From positions 186,001-250,000 of the forward strand of contig JAJKFJ010020898.1 in NCBI GenBank assembly GCA_027382625.1: a DNA stretch of 64,000 nucleotides, in the 5' to 3' direction. The notes beneath the pieces were generated by a model. The model saw only the letters and a list, made by a program, of their open reading frames with translations, searched no databases and was not told the DNA's origin. Every line of letters begins with the position of its first letter. The stretch's first letter is position 1. Both the position numbers and the translations under genes were made by a program. This document shows, in pieces, positions 22,775 through 37,435 of the stretch. Origin of the DNA: Tetmemena sp. SeJ-2015 (Eukaryota; Ciliophora; Spirotrichea; Sporadotrichida; Oxytrichidae).

Positions 22775-24204
22775 GAAAATTTACTTCAACAAGGAACTTG
22801 GCAACTACTACTCCTGTATCATAAGATTCTTACACATGCGTAGTATGCATGGATAATAACTTTGATTACTGTTAACCTAAGTCTAAAGGCATGTTTGTCT
22901 ACGATTCAGCTGGCATTTGCGATGATTCCACTGTAACTAAGGCCTTAAATCCAACTACTCCCTACTACTGCTCAGATCAGAAAATTAGAAAAGTCTATCA
23001 CTTATTAAACAATCATACTGATCAGTTTTATACCTACTACAGATATGAGTTTCTGTCATTTTTCCCATGCCCGTTTTTCACTCAGAAATGTGGGTCAGAC
23101 ACAGCTCAACTTACTATTTCAGAAGAGGAGAAGACTATTGACACCTCTCTTATGAGTTAGGGAGATGTCTGCGTGTTTGAGATTTCCTACAATAAAGTTG
23201 ACGATGATCTTAAAGTTTGCCTAATTTTTGCTTGCGTATCTATTTTCTCATTATATTTTGTTTGGTTCTCGAAGACAACGAATGTTTAAGTTACTATAGC
23301 TGATGGATTTAAATAGCACCCCTACTCAATAAGTGGGAACTTCACTTTCGTGAGCAGGTTATTAAAAAGCGATGAGGAATTTGAAGTGGGCGACTACTGG
23401 TATAACATCACAACTCCTGGAAAAGCCTATCTCTTCATTAAGTGCACAGCTACCTACGGATATGCCTCTTTCTCTTATGGCAAAAAAGGACTACTCCCTC
23501 AATGGGCTCTAATCCTCATTATAGTAGGATCTTCTGTGGTTGGTTTGGCTTGCCTTTTCATTTGCTTCTGCTATGTTCGCAGATTGCAAAGAAGAAAGAA
23601 GTTGGCAGCAAGTGCTGGAACCTCAAAAGTTCAGAAGTTCCAGAGAGTAGAAACGGCAGAAGATCGTATAAATAAGTACAAATACAAATCTGGAGCTCTG
23701 AGCAGGCAGTCATTGGCCACAAAGCAAAACTAAATCAATTACTAACCTGAGGTTTACCCTGGCATGATGCTAGCTGGAGATGGGAAATATAAACTAGATG
23801 ACTTCAGCTAAATAACTCCACTAGACGGATCGCAAGTGCCAGCGCTTATGCCTAATCAAATGTTTGACTTCTCTAATATGCAAGATTCTACGCAATCCCA
23901 CCAGTCTGCGCCTCACCAGAATAATATATATTACCTTAAGATATAAATATTATTTTTATCTGGAGAATAACCCAATAATCAGTATGGATCCTAACGCTTA
24001 TGCGCCAGTTAATAACTTAGATTACACATAAATGGAGCCAAATATGTATGGACCTGGAGGCCCAGAGGTATAAAACTATCCTATGGAGCAAGATAACGCA
24101 ATGAACTCTTAATAAACTTAAGAATAAGTAATAGAAATATTACTTCGTTTCTTATTTAAGTTTATCCACATAATTATCCTTTCTAAATGCCAGGGTAAAT
24201 GTGA
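22775..24204 (+). CDS. Type I membrane protein with Cys-rich ectodomain
   Basis: The ectodomain begins near TTPVSQDSYTCVVCMDNN (about 22805) and has about eight Cys. A single transmembrane helix (WALILIIVGSSVVGLACLF, about 23500-23560) is followed by the basic stop-transfer RRLQRRKK. The cytosolic tail is rich in Q/P/N/M and ends YPFQMPGQM-TGA at 24202-24204. Three IESs are well supported (pointers GTTTG, AATAA, TAAGT). The signal peptide and start are not found: an in-frame TGA lies just upstream of 22775, so the first segment sits behind another IES or elsewhere. Possible role as a surface receptor or adhesion protein. No named family was recognised. Confidence 0.65.
23220..23264 (+). other. 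IES, pointer GTTTG
   Basis: GTTTG lies at 23215-23219 and 23260-23264. Removing 45 bases deletes a spurious hydrophobic stretch and gives DDDLKVWFSKTTNVQV. Confidence 0.85.
23925..23970 (+). other. IES, pointer AATAA
   Basis: AATAA lies at 23920-23924 and 23966-23970. Removing 46 bases joins SAPHQNN to PIISMDPNAYAPV. Confidence 0.8.
24130..24161 (+). other. IES, pointer TAAGT
   Basis: TAAGT lies at 24125-24129 and 24157-24161. Removing 32 bases gives QQTQEQVYPHNYPFQMP. Confidence 0.8.
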
Positions 24205-24911
24205 ACATTCATAAGCTAAAATATTGATTTATTTAAAATGGGAACTCAATTTTTATTTGTCTTTCATATAATTTCATCTCATCTCATTGAATTTATTTAT
24301 TTTTATTAAATTGAATAACGGAGATTAAATATATTTTAATAGATTAATCTAAGTAAATATTTTGTATTTAAATAATGTCACAATTGTGAATATTATAATA
24401 TCTGCATGGATTTTTTAATTCTATTTAAAGTATTTTCGATTATTTTGTTTGTGGTGATGGATATAGCAAAGGGTTGTAAATTTATTTATAGTTATAAGTA
24501 AGAATCATAGCTATTGTATAAGCTAAGTAATATATGTTAGTGCATATCCATCTCCTATTCTGAATATAATTCCATTTAGAAAGTCATTTTAATTTCCAAT
24601 ATTCTACTTATGAGGACAAATAAATTTTGATAAAGAGTAAAGAAATTTTATCAAATTTATTTTTAAGGTTCCAAGTAAATCTCACTCTAAATTATTGGAA
24701 ATTAAGTGATTGAATCTTGTTAAGCTTGTAGTTTTTCCCTTTATAAATTAATATGTACTAAAGCATTATTGTAAGAAGAAATCAGATAATTGGTTTGACA
24801 ACTAGGTCCTTCTATACTATAGACAATAGATTTTTTGACAAAACCACATCAAATCTAAGAATAAATTCTGTCTCCTTTAAATCTAAATTATTATTTTTTT
24901 AAATCGTGAAG
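24205..24911. other. AT-rich stretch without recognised genes
   Basis: No frame with protein-like content under either strand and no RNA gene recognised. Probably intergenic or germline-limited DNA. Confidence 0.5.
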
Positions 24912-25865
24912 ATGTTTTGACAAATTCTAAGAATCCTTTAATATTTTTAGTCTTGCTAAATCAGCCAATATATTTGAGCCTGCTTAACTACTTTCTTAAT
25001 TTACGATCTCTCGAAACTATAGTTGTATGTGCAGATGGAGGAGCTAACTTTCTATTTGAAATTATGAGAAATGAAGCTATCTCAAGTATAGGAGATGGAT
25101 CTAGTGAACTAAATAATTCGCAACTAATAAGATTAAAATAAAATATTGGATTAATTTAAATTAAAAGATAGATACCTTAGGCTATTATAGGAGATTTAGA
25201 TTCTTTGAAAGATGATGCTAAGGCATTTTACAATTATTAGATTATTTATTATCGCTTTAAAAAAAATATTTTTACAAATCTAGAGGAACTTAATTCATAT
25301 GTTTGCAAAGTGATTAAGATACTTTAATAATTTTATCCATATTAAAATTTTATGACACAAACGATCTTGAAAAATGTGAAAATGAAATTTAGAAAATGAA
25401 GGCCAAGTTTTAGCTTGAGAATCCTTAATCAAAAAATCTATAGTCATCTTCTATTTATCTTGGCGCTTTTGGAGGGAGGTTAGATCACACTATTTAGAAT
25501 TTAAGTTTGCTTTTCAGGTTCCCTTATCAATAAGATCACTCTTTTATAAAAATATAAGTTACAAATAATTTATTAACTCTGCTTACATGTTAGGAGAAGA
25601 GTCTATGGCGTTTAAAGTTCCAGCAGGCAAATCTGAAATAACCTGCAGTAACAGATTTGAAAAATCTGATGGAGGGATAGGAATTATACCAGGAGAGGAA
25701 AGTATAGTGTCAACTTAGGGTTTGAAATGGGATTTAAAAGACTATAAAACTTCGCTGAGGAAGAAAATATCCACTAGCAATTAGAGAGTGCGGGACAGTG
25801 TCCTCATACAATCAGACTAAGATCTTGTTTTTATCAGCTAATTTAACAAAGAAATCTTATGCTGA
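24912..25865 (+). CDS. Thiamine pyrophosphokinase, copy 1
   Basis: It carries the TPK motifs: FLVLLNQPIYLSLLNYF, VVCADGGANFLFE (nucleotide-binding ADGGAN), AIIGDLDSL, SDQDTNDLEKC, YLGAFGGRLDHTI, GEESMAFKVPAG, GIIPGEES and TQGLKWDL, then ISTSNQ and TGA at 25863-25865. The enzyme transfers pyrophosphate from ATP to thiamine. Two or more IESs break the frame, one with a short AC pointer within SDQDT (about 25330-25370). The start is unclear, since ATG at 24912 is followed at once by TGA. It is AT-richer and more divergent than copy 2, which follows about 380 bases downstream in the same orientation. Confidence 0.8.
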
Positions 25866-26247
25866 AGAAGAATAATTCTCTTTCTTCTGTTGAACTTTAA
25901 TCTAATTTAATTGTCTTATTTTTTTGTAATTTCAAATATTTATTAGATTCTATTAGGAAATGATCATCTTAAAAGCTTGAAAAATAAAAATATACTCATT
26001 TCATAGTCATAAACAACAACGACTTAAATCCAAATTTAGCTAGATAATTAAATACATCTATTAACTTCTTTTTTAAAGATAAAAGTAGAAACATGGAAAA
26101 AAATATTTATAAAAATGAATGAATGTAAGAAGAAAGCCAAACTTCTAAAAATATTTAATCATATTAAAAATCATCTTAATTATTCCTATATTTCATGAAG
26201 AGAACATTATTGAAATTTTCTATTTGATAAAAAAAATTATTGATAGC
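25866..26247. other. AT-rich spacer between tandem TPK genes
   Basis: No reading frame or repeat was recognised. Confidence 0.5.
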
Positions 26248-27150
26248 ATGGTGAGTCAATTAAAGGAAGAAAACCTTCACTTAGACAATAGCATCCTAGA
26301 CAGTTTCAGAGAATCAAGTAACCTAAACTCATTAAAGTTAATCAATTTTCACAGATTAAATTAAAGATGGATTGACTTTCAAAACTTACTTGATAATCTT
26401 GAATCAGCCTGTGAGTTACAAGTTGCTCTCCACTTGTTTTTCAATGACTGGAGATCCAGTGATAATTTGCGCTGACGGTGGTGCAAACAGACTCTACGAT
26501 ACTATAACGCACAAATTTCTTACTGAAAAAGAAAGCGAGGAATAAAAAGGGCTTTTGTTCAAGAAATATCTGCCTAAGTTGATAGTGGGGGATCTAGATT
26601 CAATAAGACCAGATGTCAAAGACTTTTATTCTGAGCTTGGAACTGAGGTGAGAGATTTATCTCATGATCAGGATACCACAGATTTAGAGAAGTCTTTAAA
26701 AGCAGTTCAGAAATTAATTGAAGATGATGGAAATATAGACTCTTAAGAGACTCAGATAAATATTTTGACTCTTGGCTCATTTGGAGGAAGACTGGATCAC
26801 ACACTAAGAAATATGATGGAGTTGCATAGGTAGCCTTTCTCTCCAGAAAAAGCTTTCTTCTTAGGGGAGGAGTCTATTGCGTTTTAAGTTCCTCAGGGTA
26901 GAACTACTGTGACTTACTCTAGTTACTTGAGTAGCTTATTTTAATATTTTTTTAAATGAGTCTGTACACACTTGTGGAATAGTGCCTAGTAGAGAGACTC
27001 GTATTAAAACGAGAGGATTAAAATGGGATCTCGGAGAAGCCCCATGGGATAAAACTAGCATGGATACACAAATATCAACTAGCAACGAAAGGTAGCAATA
27101 AAATGTAGAATTTGAACTAGACACTGGAATAATATTCATATTTAACTAGA
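26248..27150 (+). CDS. Thiamine pyrophosphokinase, copy 2
   Basis: Better conserved than copy 1: KTYLIILNQPVSYKLL, VIICADGGANRLYD, KLIVGDLDSIRPDVKDFYSE, HDQDTTDLEKS, TLGSFGGRLDHTL, GEESIAFQVPQG, then (after a TCT-flanked IES) VHTCGIVP, TRGLKWDL and QISTSNER. The first Met at 26248 (MVSQLKEENLHLDN) is followed by a frame change before KTYLIIL, so an IES lies near 26330-26385. No TGA follows the last conserved residues for about 300 bases in the unprocessed frame, so the end coordinate is approximate. The true stop is probably created by a further excision. ADGGAN and GDLDS are the substrate and metal-binding motifs. Confidence 0.87.
26921..26963 (+). other. IES in TPK copy 2, pointer TCT
   Basis: TCT lies at 26918-26920 and 26961-26963. 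Removing 43 bases gives TVTYSVHTCGIVPS, restoring the conserved TPK C-terminal motif. Confidence 0.85.
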
Positions 27151-27524
27151 TCAAAAATAAAATGTTATTTTAAAAACATAAAAAATTAATTTATAATAAA
27201 ATAAACACAACAGAAGATTAATTACCATAGAGAAAAATTATTTTTCCTCTTCTAGTTATTTATAAAATTAAATAGTAAATTTAATTAAGCTTTATTAAAT
27301 TTAAACATATCTTATTTTGTATTTGTATGATTGTATTTAAGTATTTTTAAATATATTCATAAGCACTATTAGTCTTGAGTATTAACAATGAATAACTTCT
27401 TCTATACTATTTTGTTTTGGCTTACTACTTATTTTGATTTATGATATAAGAACATAATCTAATGAAAGAGAAACTTATCTTTCTCTAATTTAGATTTTAA
27501 TAATTTCTAATAAATTTTAATTTG
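27151..27524. other. AT-rich intergenic stretch
   Basis: Nothing recognisable on either strand. Confidence 0.5.
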
Positions 27525-28079
27525 ATGGCAGAAAAATTAGTATCAAAGTCTACTGATTTCAGAGACTTTTGCAATCATATGACAGTTTTCGCTGAGAGCT
27601 AGCTTGACTTCCATCGCTAAAACTACTACGGACTTAGCGTAAGTACTAATCACTGATACTTTAACACATGAATCGACTGAGAGATGGCAATAATTTATCT
27701 ATAGTAACAAGTGTATAAGCGAATAATGAAATGCTATGAAGAGCCACGCATGACAAATGAAGAAACTGACTCTTGTGCAGCTGTTCACAGAGACTATATG
27801 CAGAAAATATAAAAGGAGCTCACTCAAAGCCTAATGTAAAAGAGTGTAAGTTTTTGCTCTAAAATGAGTATGATAATTTCGAATCCTTCCTGTCTTTAAT
27901 CAATAAACTTAATTCAATTTTCATTCTAGTAAGAACTTGAGGCTTGCACAGACTTCTGCAAAAATGAAAAAGACATGCCCTGCATCAACACTTGCGGCAC
28001 AAAATATCTTCAAGGTCTTCATAAAGAATTCGACTCAAGGCTTTTGAACTACATTCAAGAATATAACAAAATAGTTTGA
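27525..28079 (+). CDS. Small protein with twin CX3C motif (Tim9/10-like)
   Basis: It starts MAEKLVSKSTDFRDFC at 27525 and ends YNKIV-TGA at 28077-28079. Two GT-AG introns (GTAAGT at about 27639 and GTAAGT at about 27840-27930) interrupt it. The C-terminal half reads ACTDFCKNEKDMPCINTCG, two CX3C pairs with a 7-residue spacer, in a helical context. Twin CX3C is the signature of small Tim chaperones of the mitochondrial intermembrane space. Here the spacer is shorter than the usual 11-16 residues and the protein is longer (about 130 residues), so this is a tentative call. The next gene starts 81 bases downstream on the same strand. Confidence 0.5.
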
Positions 28080-28159
28080 GTTTGTCTTGATATAGATTGT
28101 TCAATTTAAAGTAATTAATCTCTAACTTAATTAATTACAAATTAAATTCAAACTTAAAA

Positions 28160-28912
28160 ATGTACGACGGCTTCTATCTTGCGAAGAATTTAGTTCAAGC
28201 TCTTTCTTTGCTGGTTATCAATATTTGGTGCTTTGGTGGATTCGGTTTGGACAAAACCTTCGTCTTCATTTTCTTCGAAGGGCTTTGCTAGTTCCTAGTT
28301 CAGTTTGTAATTATTTGATCCATGATTTTAAATTCGTTTACAGATAAATGTCTGCGGCTACTTCACAAGCTCGGGTGGAAGAGTGCTTTTTAATTTGAGC
28401 TTCATTAGGTAAGATAATAGCTTCTAAAAAATTGTCTCATCTTTCCCTAAGTATAGACAAGTGGCAGTGATGTTCGTGGAACCCTTTTTTGCTTTTATCT
28501 TGGCAGACTTCACAATCAGACTTTCCAACTTGAGAAATGAGAGACAGATCTCCTAAAAGCTGCAACCACTCACTCTTTTCATTGGCCTCATCAGCTTACT
28601 GAGACTTTTATCCTTGCTACCTGACCTCTTTGTAATTGAAATTCTTATAAATTTTGACTAAAAATTAACTTTGTAAATGTTGAGAACACAGTATTTATAA
28701 ACTATGAGGGCGCTAGCTACTACAAACTCACCTTCGCGGACTCTTTAGCATATCAAGCAGTAGATTTTCTCATCATAAGTTACAGTCTAACCCTACTAAC
28801 ATTCGCTGCTGTCTGGTTAAAGCGAAAATACCTATTGCTCCTTTGGGCCTTCAAACTTGCAGCTTTGCTTGCAAAACTTGTCATTGGCTTCTAAAGTTTA
28901 AGAAATTTCTGA
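28160..28912 (+). CDS. Multi-pass membrane protein, unknown
   Basis: It starts MYDGFYLAKNLVQAL at 28160 and ends SLRNF-TGA at 28910-28912, about 210 residues. Five or six hydrophobic segments are visible: LSLLVINIWCFGGFG, TFVFIFFEGLCQFLVQF, VAVMFVEPFFAFILADF, LFIGLISLLRLLSLLP, DFLIISYSLTLLTFAAVW and LLLLWAFKLAALLAK. Two short GT-AG introns (near 28310 and 28409) and one IES (pointer TAAAT) interrupt it. The family is not recognised. It is flanked by same-strand genes at 81 and 43 bases, unusually tight. Confidence 0.7.
28653..28678 (+). other. IES, pointer TAAAT
   Basis: TAAAT lies at 28648-28652 and 28674-28678. Removing 26 bases gives VIEILINVENTVFINY. Confidence 0.8.
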
Positions 28913-28955
28913 ATTAAATTCGAAATTCAAATAGCAGAGATAATAAAGTTTGATC

Positions 28956-29380
28956 ATGGAAGATGGTCTAGAGTTAATTAATTTCTTGATCGTGTACTAG
29001 TACCTTGGAATGCAAACTTTGCTTTGCGATGTGGAGGACAGCAGAGAGAAGCTTGATCGCTTTTTCAGCTACAATTTCCTATTCTTTGATGACGACTGAG
29101 ATGAAGAGAAGCTTTCTTTAACTAGATCTAACCTTTTTAGATAAATAAAAACTTATTTCTCTTACTGTATTCACCTCTTTAAATTTTGCTGATCTGATTA
29201 ATTGGGAGTTGTTGAGAAGTGATATATAAGTCATAATTAAAAACTAAAACTCATAGCTGATTTCCAGTTTGCCAGCTTAAGAAAAAAAGAGACACAAAGT
29301 GGAGGACTGCCGCTTCTAAGAACACACCGCCATCAGACTCGTATCACTATGTCTAATTCATGAATTACTTGTATAATACT
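28956..29380 (+). CDS. Small charged protein, unknown
   Basis: It starts MEDGLELINFLIVYQYL at 28956. Read directly it stops at TGA 29097-29099 after 47 codons. Two repeat-flanked inserts (GATGA, 12 bases; AGCTT, 164 bases) can be removed to give FLFFDEEKLKKKRDTKW and then AASKNTPPSDSYHYVQFMNYLYN. The restored frame stays open into the neighbouring 5S rRNA gene, so the real stop is not identified and the end is approximate. No family was recognised. Confidence 0.5.
29093..29104 (+). other. Possible 12-base IES, pointer GATGA
   Basis: GATGA lies at 29088-29092 and 29100-29104. Removing 12 bases eliminates an in-frame TGA and gives FFDEEKL. It is very short for an IES, so this is tentative. Confidence 0.5.
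29115..29278 (+). other. IES, pointer AGCTT
   Basis: AGCTT lies at 29110-29114 and 29274-29278. Removing 164 bases joins DEEKL to KKKRDTKWRTAAS in frame. Confidence 0.7.
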
Positions 29381-29459
29381 TTTTAAAAGGAACATACCAT
29401 GAGAAGAGATTCTGACTTCAGAGATACTCGACCCGGGGAAATAACAGCAAAAGTAAAAA

Positions 29460-29577
29460 GCTATCAGCACGGAGGTTTCCCGAGCGGTCCCCCACCTCAG
29501 TACTAACAACGCCTTAAGCCGCTTAACTTCGGAGTTCGGATGGGATCCGGTGCACATGGCTTAGTATGGCCGATAGC
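29460..29577 (-). rRNA. 5S ribosomal RNA
   Basis: The minus strand carries the conserved 5S elements: GCACCGGATCCCATC, CGAACTCCGAAGTTAAGC (loop B/C and the internal control region), GTACTGAGGTGGG and GAAACCTCC. The 5' end GCTATCGG pairs with the 3' end CTGATAGC to close helix I. The length is about 118 bases. A T run follows the 3' end (complement of 29455-29459), as for RNA polymerase III termination. Confidence 0.95.
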
Positions 29578-29598
29578 GATAGTCTACCGTCAATATCT

Positions 29599-29607
29599 CT
29601 ATATAAA
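29599..29607 (-). promoter_or_regulatory. TATA-like element upstream of 5S rRNA
   Basis: The minus strand reads TTTATATAG about 25-30 bases before the 5S 5' end, a typical spacing for an upstream TATA that assists RNA polymerase III. It is a position-based inference. Confidence 0.4.
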
Positions 29608-29839
29608 CCAATGGGCACTACCGAATATCGCAACTTTTGTACTCTTACATATGCACTTGCTTTCTCCATAAACACCGTGCATTTAAGTTTCACTCTATTC
29701 CTTACATTCATTTAGCGTTTGCAATTTCTCGCAGATTTAAAATTCCACTCTCTTGACTCCTATATTCATAGAGAATTCGCAGATTGAATTGAATTGGAGT
29801 AAGAATTAATCAAACTTATTAACTTTAACTTTTCATAAA

Positions 29840-31323
29840 ATGGACTTCAAGAAAGGCGGTTGGAATCCCACAGCTGGGATGAACTTCGATAACATCTCAT
29901 CTGATCTACTAGATGATAAGATGACTAAGAACATAATAAGCGATTTGAGAAAGAACCTCCCACCTGGAGGCTTCCCCAAGCACAAGCCTGTAATCACGGG
30001 AGGCACTCCAAGTTCTGGACTTGCATCAGGCAAGAATGCAAAGAGAGGCGTCTCTTCAAATCTGGGAGGTGCTGCTGGTGGTATACTAAGCTCGCATGGT
30101 GATGGTGACCTAGTCACTAAGATGGCGGCACGGTTGCAGTAACTTGAGTCAGTGAATCAGTCACTAAGAGCAGAAGTGAAAGAGAAGAGCTTAAAGATAG
30201 AGACTCTAGAAAAGGAAAACTTCATCCTCTAGACATCTGCTTCTCCTGATTTTACTAGATCTTTAAAAGAGGCATAAGCAGAAAGAGATTCGTTTAAGCT
30301 GTAATGCAAGGAGATGGAAGAGTTTCTTGCTGACTATGGCTTGAAATGGGTGGGGAAAGACGGATAGAGGGAAGGAAAGTTTGACAAAAATTAGATCAAT
30401 CAAGAGTTAGCTCATAACAAACCTTATTACAAAAATAACTTGCCATCCGAGATAGATACAGAAGTTCTAACTAGAAGAATTGAAGAACTCAACTTCATTG
30501 CTGAAAAGCAAAGAGTCGTCAAAAATAAGGATGGCTTGCATTAGTTGCAAATTTTAGTATTTATAGTACTTAAAGATTTAAGTTCTAGAAGCACTCTGAT
30601 GTACTAATTTTCTTCTTTAAAAACGGACTGATAATAAAGGGCTTCCCTTTCTACCCTTACCATTCTTAAATAATATTATATGTGAACTTAAATTTATGAT
30701 CTCGTGAAGCATAGAGTGTGCTTTCTGATATTCTAGACGGTTACTTCCCTTATGATTTGAAAAAGAAATACCCTGAAGGTGTGCCCTTGAAGCCTGTGGA
30801 CTGCACCGACGACACTTACTCAGCTGAAAACGTGAAAACTAACCCAAAATTCAAGGTTTTTGGAGATCTTGAGAAAGATATTAACCCTATGTCCAAGGAA
30901 GAATTCCTCAACCAATTCCCTAAACAAGTTATCAAGGAAGGTAATGTAATACCTATTAGAGAAGAGCTAGAGAAAAGGTTCCGTGACACTCAGGAGTTAG
31001 ATGTTAATAAACTCAACTCTCACGAGCCTATAGTCATTGAGAACGATGTCACTCGCAACATTGATAACATTCCACCCACAGATATAGTCACTATGAGAGT
31101 CAGAACTGAAACTGGAAGAAGAAATCTCATCCTCAAGTTATTGGTAACTGATCAAGTAGGCAAGGTGTATGCTATGGTTAAACCATATTTGGAGAATAAG
31201 GGAAAGCCTTTTGAGATCAGAACTACCTTCCCTAACAAGGCATACCCTGAAGATGAGTAGAAGACTTTGAAGCAGTTAGGATTAGCCCCTTCTAGTGCTT
31301 TAGTTATTTAACTTAAGCCATGA
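29840..31323 (+). CDS. SEP/UBX-domain protein, UBXN11-like
   Basis: It starts MDFKKGGWNPTAGM at 29840. An N-terminal Gly/Ser-rich region is followed by a coiled coil (LESVNQSLRAEVKEKSLKIE, about 30140-30230) and DGLHQL. A SEP domain follows (NGLIIKGFPFYPYHS, then SVLSDILDGYFPYDLKKKYP). The C-terminal UBX domain (TVTMRVRTETGRR region to QLGLAPSSALVIQLKP) ends at TGA 31321-31323. The coiled coil-SEP-UBX order and the ILDGYFP motif fit UBXN11 (socius). UBX domains bind the ATPase p97/Cdc48 as adaptors. IESs lie near 30555-30590 and 30668-30711 (pointer AA) within the SEP domain. Length about 460 residues. Confidence 0.8.
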
Positions 31324-32226
31324 AAAATTCTTTAAAAGTACGATCAATATTATTTTGTGACTTCAATTGAATAAATTGTTTTACTATATGCTCGTATAAA
31401 GTATCAAGCATTTTATTTTTCCAGTCAATATCTCTGAGTCGAAGTCAACTTAACCTCATCCATTTGTGCGTTTATTTGAAATTTTACAAAGTGCTGAGGT
31501 TGTGACTTGCCTGTCATTATGATAAATAAATTAATGATTATTCTTTCCTAATATGATTATTTTATCTTAATTTTTGATGATTAGATAATGAAAATTAATT
31601 TAATTAAAATTTATAAATAGATTTTTAAATGACCTATTTTAATTTGTAAATAACTCTAGATATAAAAAATAAACTCACGAAAATATAATTTGCTTATTTA
31701 TTGTTAAATGTTGTCGAATTGGAAAGACCATAAGTTTATCTAATAACTTAGGTTATACTCAAAATAAGCCTAAAATTTAAAATGATCTAATTGTTTCATC
31801 ATATGCTACAGTAGTCTGATTAATTCCACCTTCAACAATAAGAAATTCATCTGATACAACCACCTTCAAACATATTTAAATTCAAAGCTATTCTTCAACG
31901 TTCTAGTTGCTTCAGAATAGTCTGAACTTTTTTATTTTAGCTTTCCAAGAGCTTTATATAATTATAGCTTACAACGACAACTCCTAGTTTTGAATAAGAT
32001 ATTAAGTATGTTGTAGTGGTAAGTCTTTTTAACTACTTCATGGTAATTCAAAGAGATTGCTTAATTTCAAAGGAAGATGAGGATCTAAGGAAATTTAAAT
32101 TTAAAGAGTCAAATTTATTTATGATTATAAATTCCATTCTTGATTCAGGACTCCCGAAAAACGAATTTAATTTAAGTTCATAGAATTTTCAGTCTTAATA
32201 TTACAGCTTCTAAATGTAAATTTAGA
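31324..32226. other. AT-rich stretch before the USP segment
   Basis: No convincing gene. A plus-strand frame at about 31820-31990 lacks TGA but has no recognisable content. The following coding segment begins at the pointer at 32227. Confidence 0.5.
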
Positions 32227-36187
<3,961 letters not shown>

Positions 36188-36277
36188 TGATGCGGTAGTG
36201 CTGTTTAAAACTTTATCTAGGATTGGATTAATCCTACTGCTTAAAGAAAATTCTAAATCAATTGAGTTTTATTCTAT

Positions 36278-36285
36278 TGCTATCA
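36278..36285 (-). repeat. Scrambling pointer TGATAGCA (5' partner, USP gene)
   Basis: The plus strand reads TGCTATCA. It is the inverted partner of 32227-32234 and marks the end of the 5' coding segment of the USP gene. Confidence 0.85.
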
Positions 36286-37435
36286 CCACTCGGAGTTTAT
36301 TTAATCTCTACTGAATCATAGAGTGTGTACTCTTTCCACTTCTTCCACCAATCCATAGCGACAAGGTAATACTCCTCACCGGCTTTTTAAGGAATGGCGG
36401 GCATTTAACTCAACATTAATTTTACAGTTTAAGCCTCATTTGTCAACTCCTCCTTGCTCTTTATTTAATGAGCAGAATATAAAAGATCTTAAAATATATA
36501 GCTACTACTATAAATTTTATGCTCCTATAATTAATTTTCTTTTGATTAAGATGAGGGAATTCCTTTTTCATTAGCTCTAATCTCTCAGTTCTCAATCGCT
36601 CCAGATCTTGCTTCTACTATAATAAATTTCCAATTTATAAATAGTATTTTATCCATTGCTTGTGCTTTTCCAGTTTTTCTTCCTCACTTAGCTCCTTTAA
36701 ATCTCGCTGGTCCTCATCCTCTTATTCGATAATCAGTAGCATCTCAAGCACACTCTTAATGTAATTTTCTTAATGTTAATTCAAATTAGTATTTATGCTT
36801 TTTATGATGACTCTATGCGTAGTTATTTAAAACTTCCTCCTCAGACTGAGTCAGATAAAAGAACAAGTATTCACACACAACATTTTATTCTTCAAGAGAG
36901 TTTTAATCAAATTATTTTTACAATAAGTGAGGGTCTCATAGAGAAGACTTGCAGTGCTCTGCCTCAGATCAGGTTTTAAGTTCTTATTTAGCTTATGCTT
37001 GAGGCTCAAAAGTAGGTTTATCATAGTGCGGAATACTTAATATTATAATCCAAAACTCAACAAATTCAGTAGAGGATTATAACTTGCTCCTTGAGTGGCT
37101 CTTTCTTGACAAAGTGCTCTTGAATGGCCGCAACTGCCTGTTTAGCTTCCTGGTCAGTGATTGAGAGGAACTAGTCAAAAGTCTGTCCAGTATTTTAAGC
37201 TGCGAACTTCTGTTTTTGTTTTTCCAAATTGTACTCACAGTATTCAATTTAAAAAGACATGTAAATTATCTATATCGATAGTTAATATATCATAGTATTC
37301 TTCAAAAGTAGGAGGGTAGACAGAACTGGTTTGCGAGAGTTATTTATTATTGCTGAGAGGCGGGGTTGCAGGTGGGTACTCCTTAGATTGTTTATCATTA
37401 GCTGGTTATGACTAATTTGCCCTTTTACTGCTCAT
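36278..37435 (-). CDS. DUSP-USP protease, inverted 5' part of the scrambled gene
   Basis: It starts MSSKRANQSQPANDKQSK at 37435. The frame (IES pointer GAATACT at 37239-37300) continues FEEYCEYNLEKQKQKFAAQ, AIQEHFVKKEPLK, then (across a large insert of about 300 bases, 36770-37090, pointer not settled) MLLIIEQEDEDQRDLKEL and a DUSP-domain start, KAGEEYYLVAMDWWKKWKEY. It stops being protein-like just after TPSGDS at the pointer TGATAGCA (36278-36285, minus sense). The DUSP second half lies at 32227 onward on the plus strand. DUSP domains occur next to USP catalytic cores (USP4/11/15 group). This segment lies downstream of, and inverted relative to, the rest of its gene. Confidence 0.85.
37246..37300 (-). 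other. IES in USP 5' part, pointer GAATACT
   Basis: The complement AGTATTC lies at 37239-37245 and 37294-37300. Removing 55 bases gives PPTFEEYCEYNLEKQ in frame. Confidence 0.85.

Noticed and set aside
29110..29840. One long protein running through the 5S rRNA region into the UBX gene
   Set aside because: The frame stays open only because TGA is absent by chance. The 5S gene on the other strand and the clear new start at 29840 argue against it.
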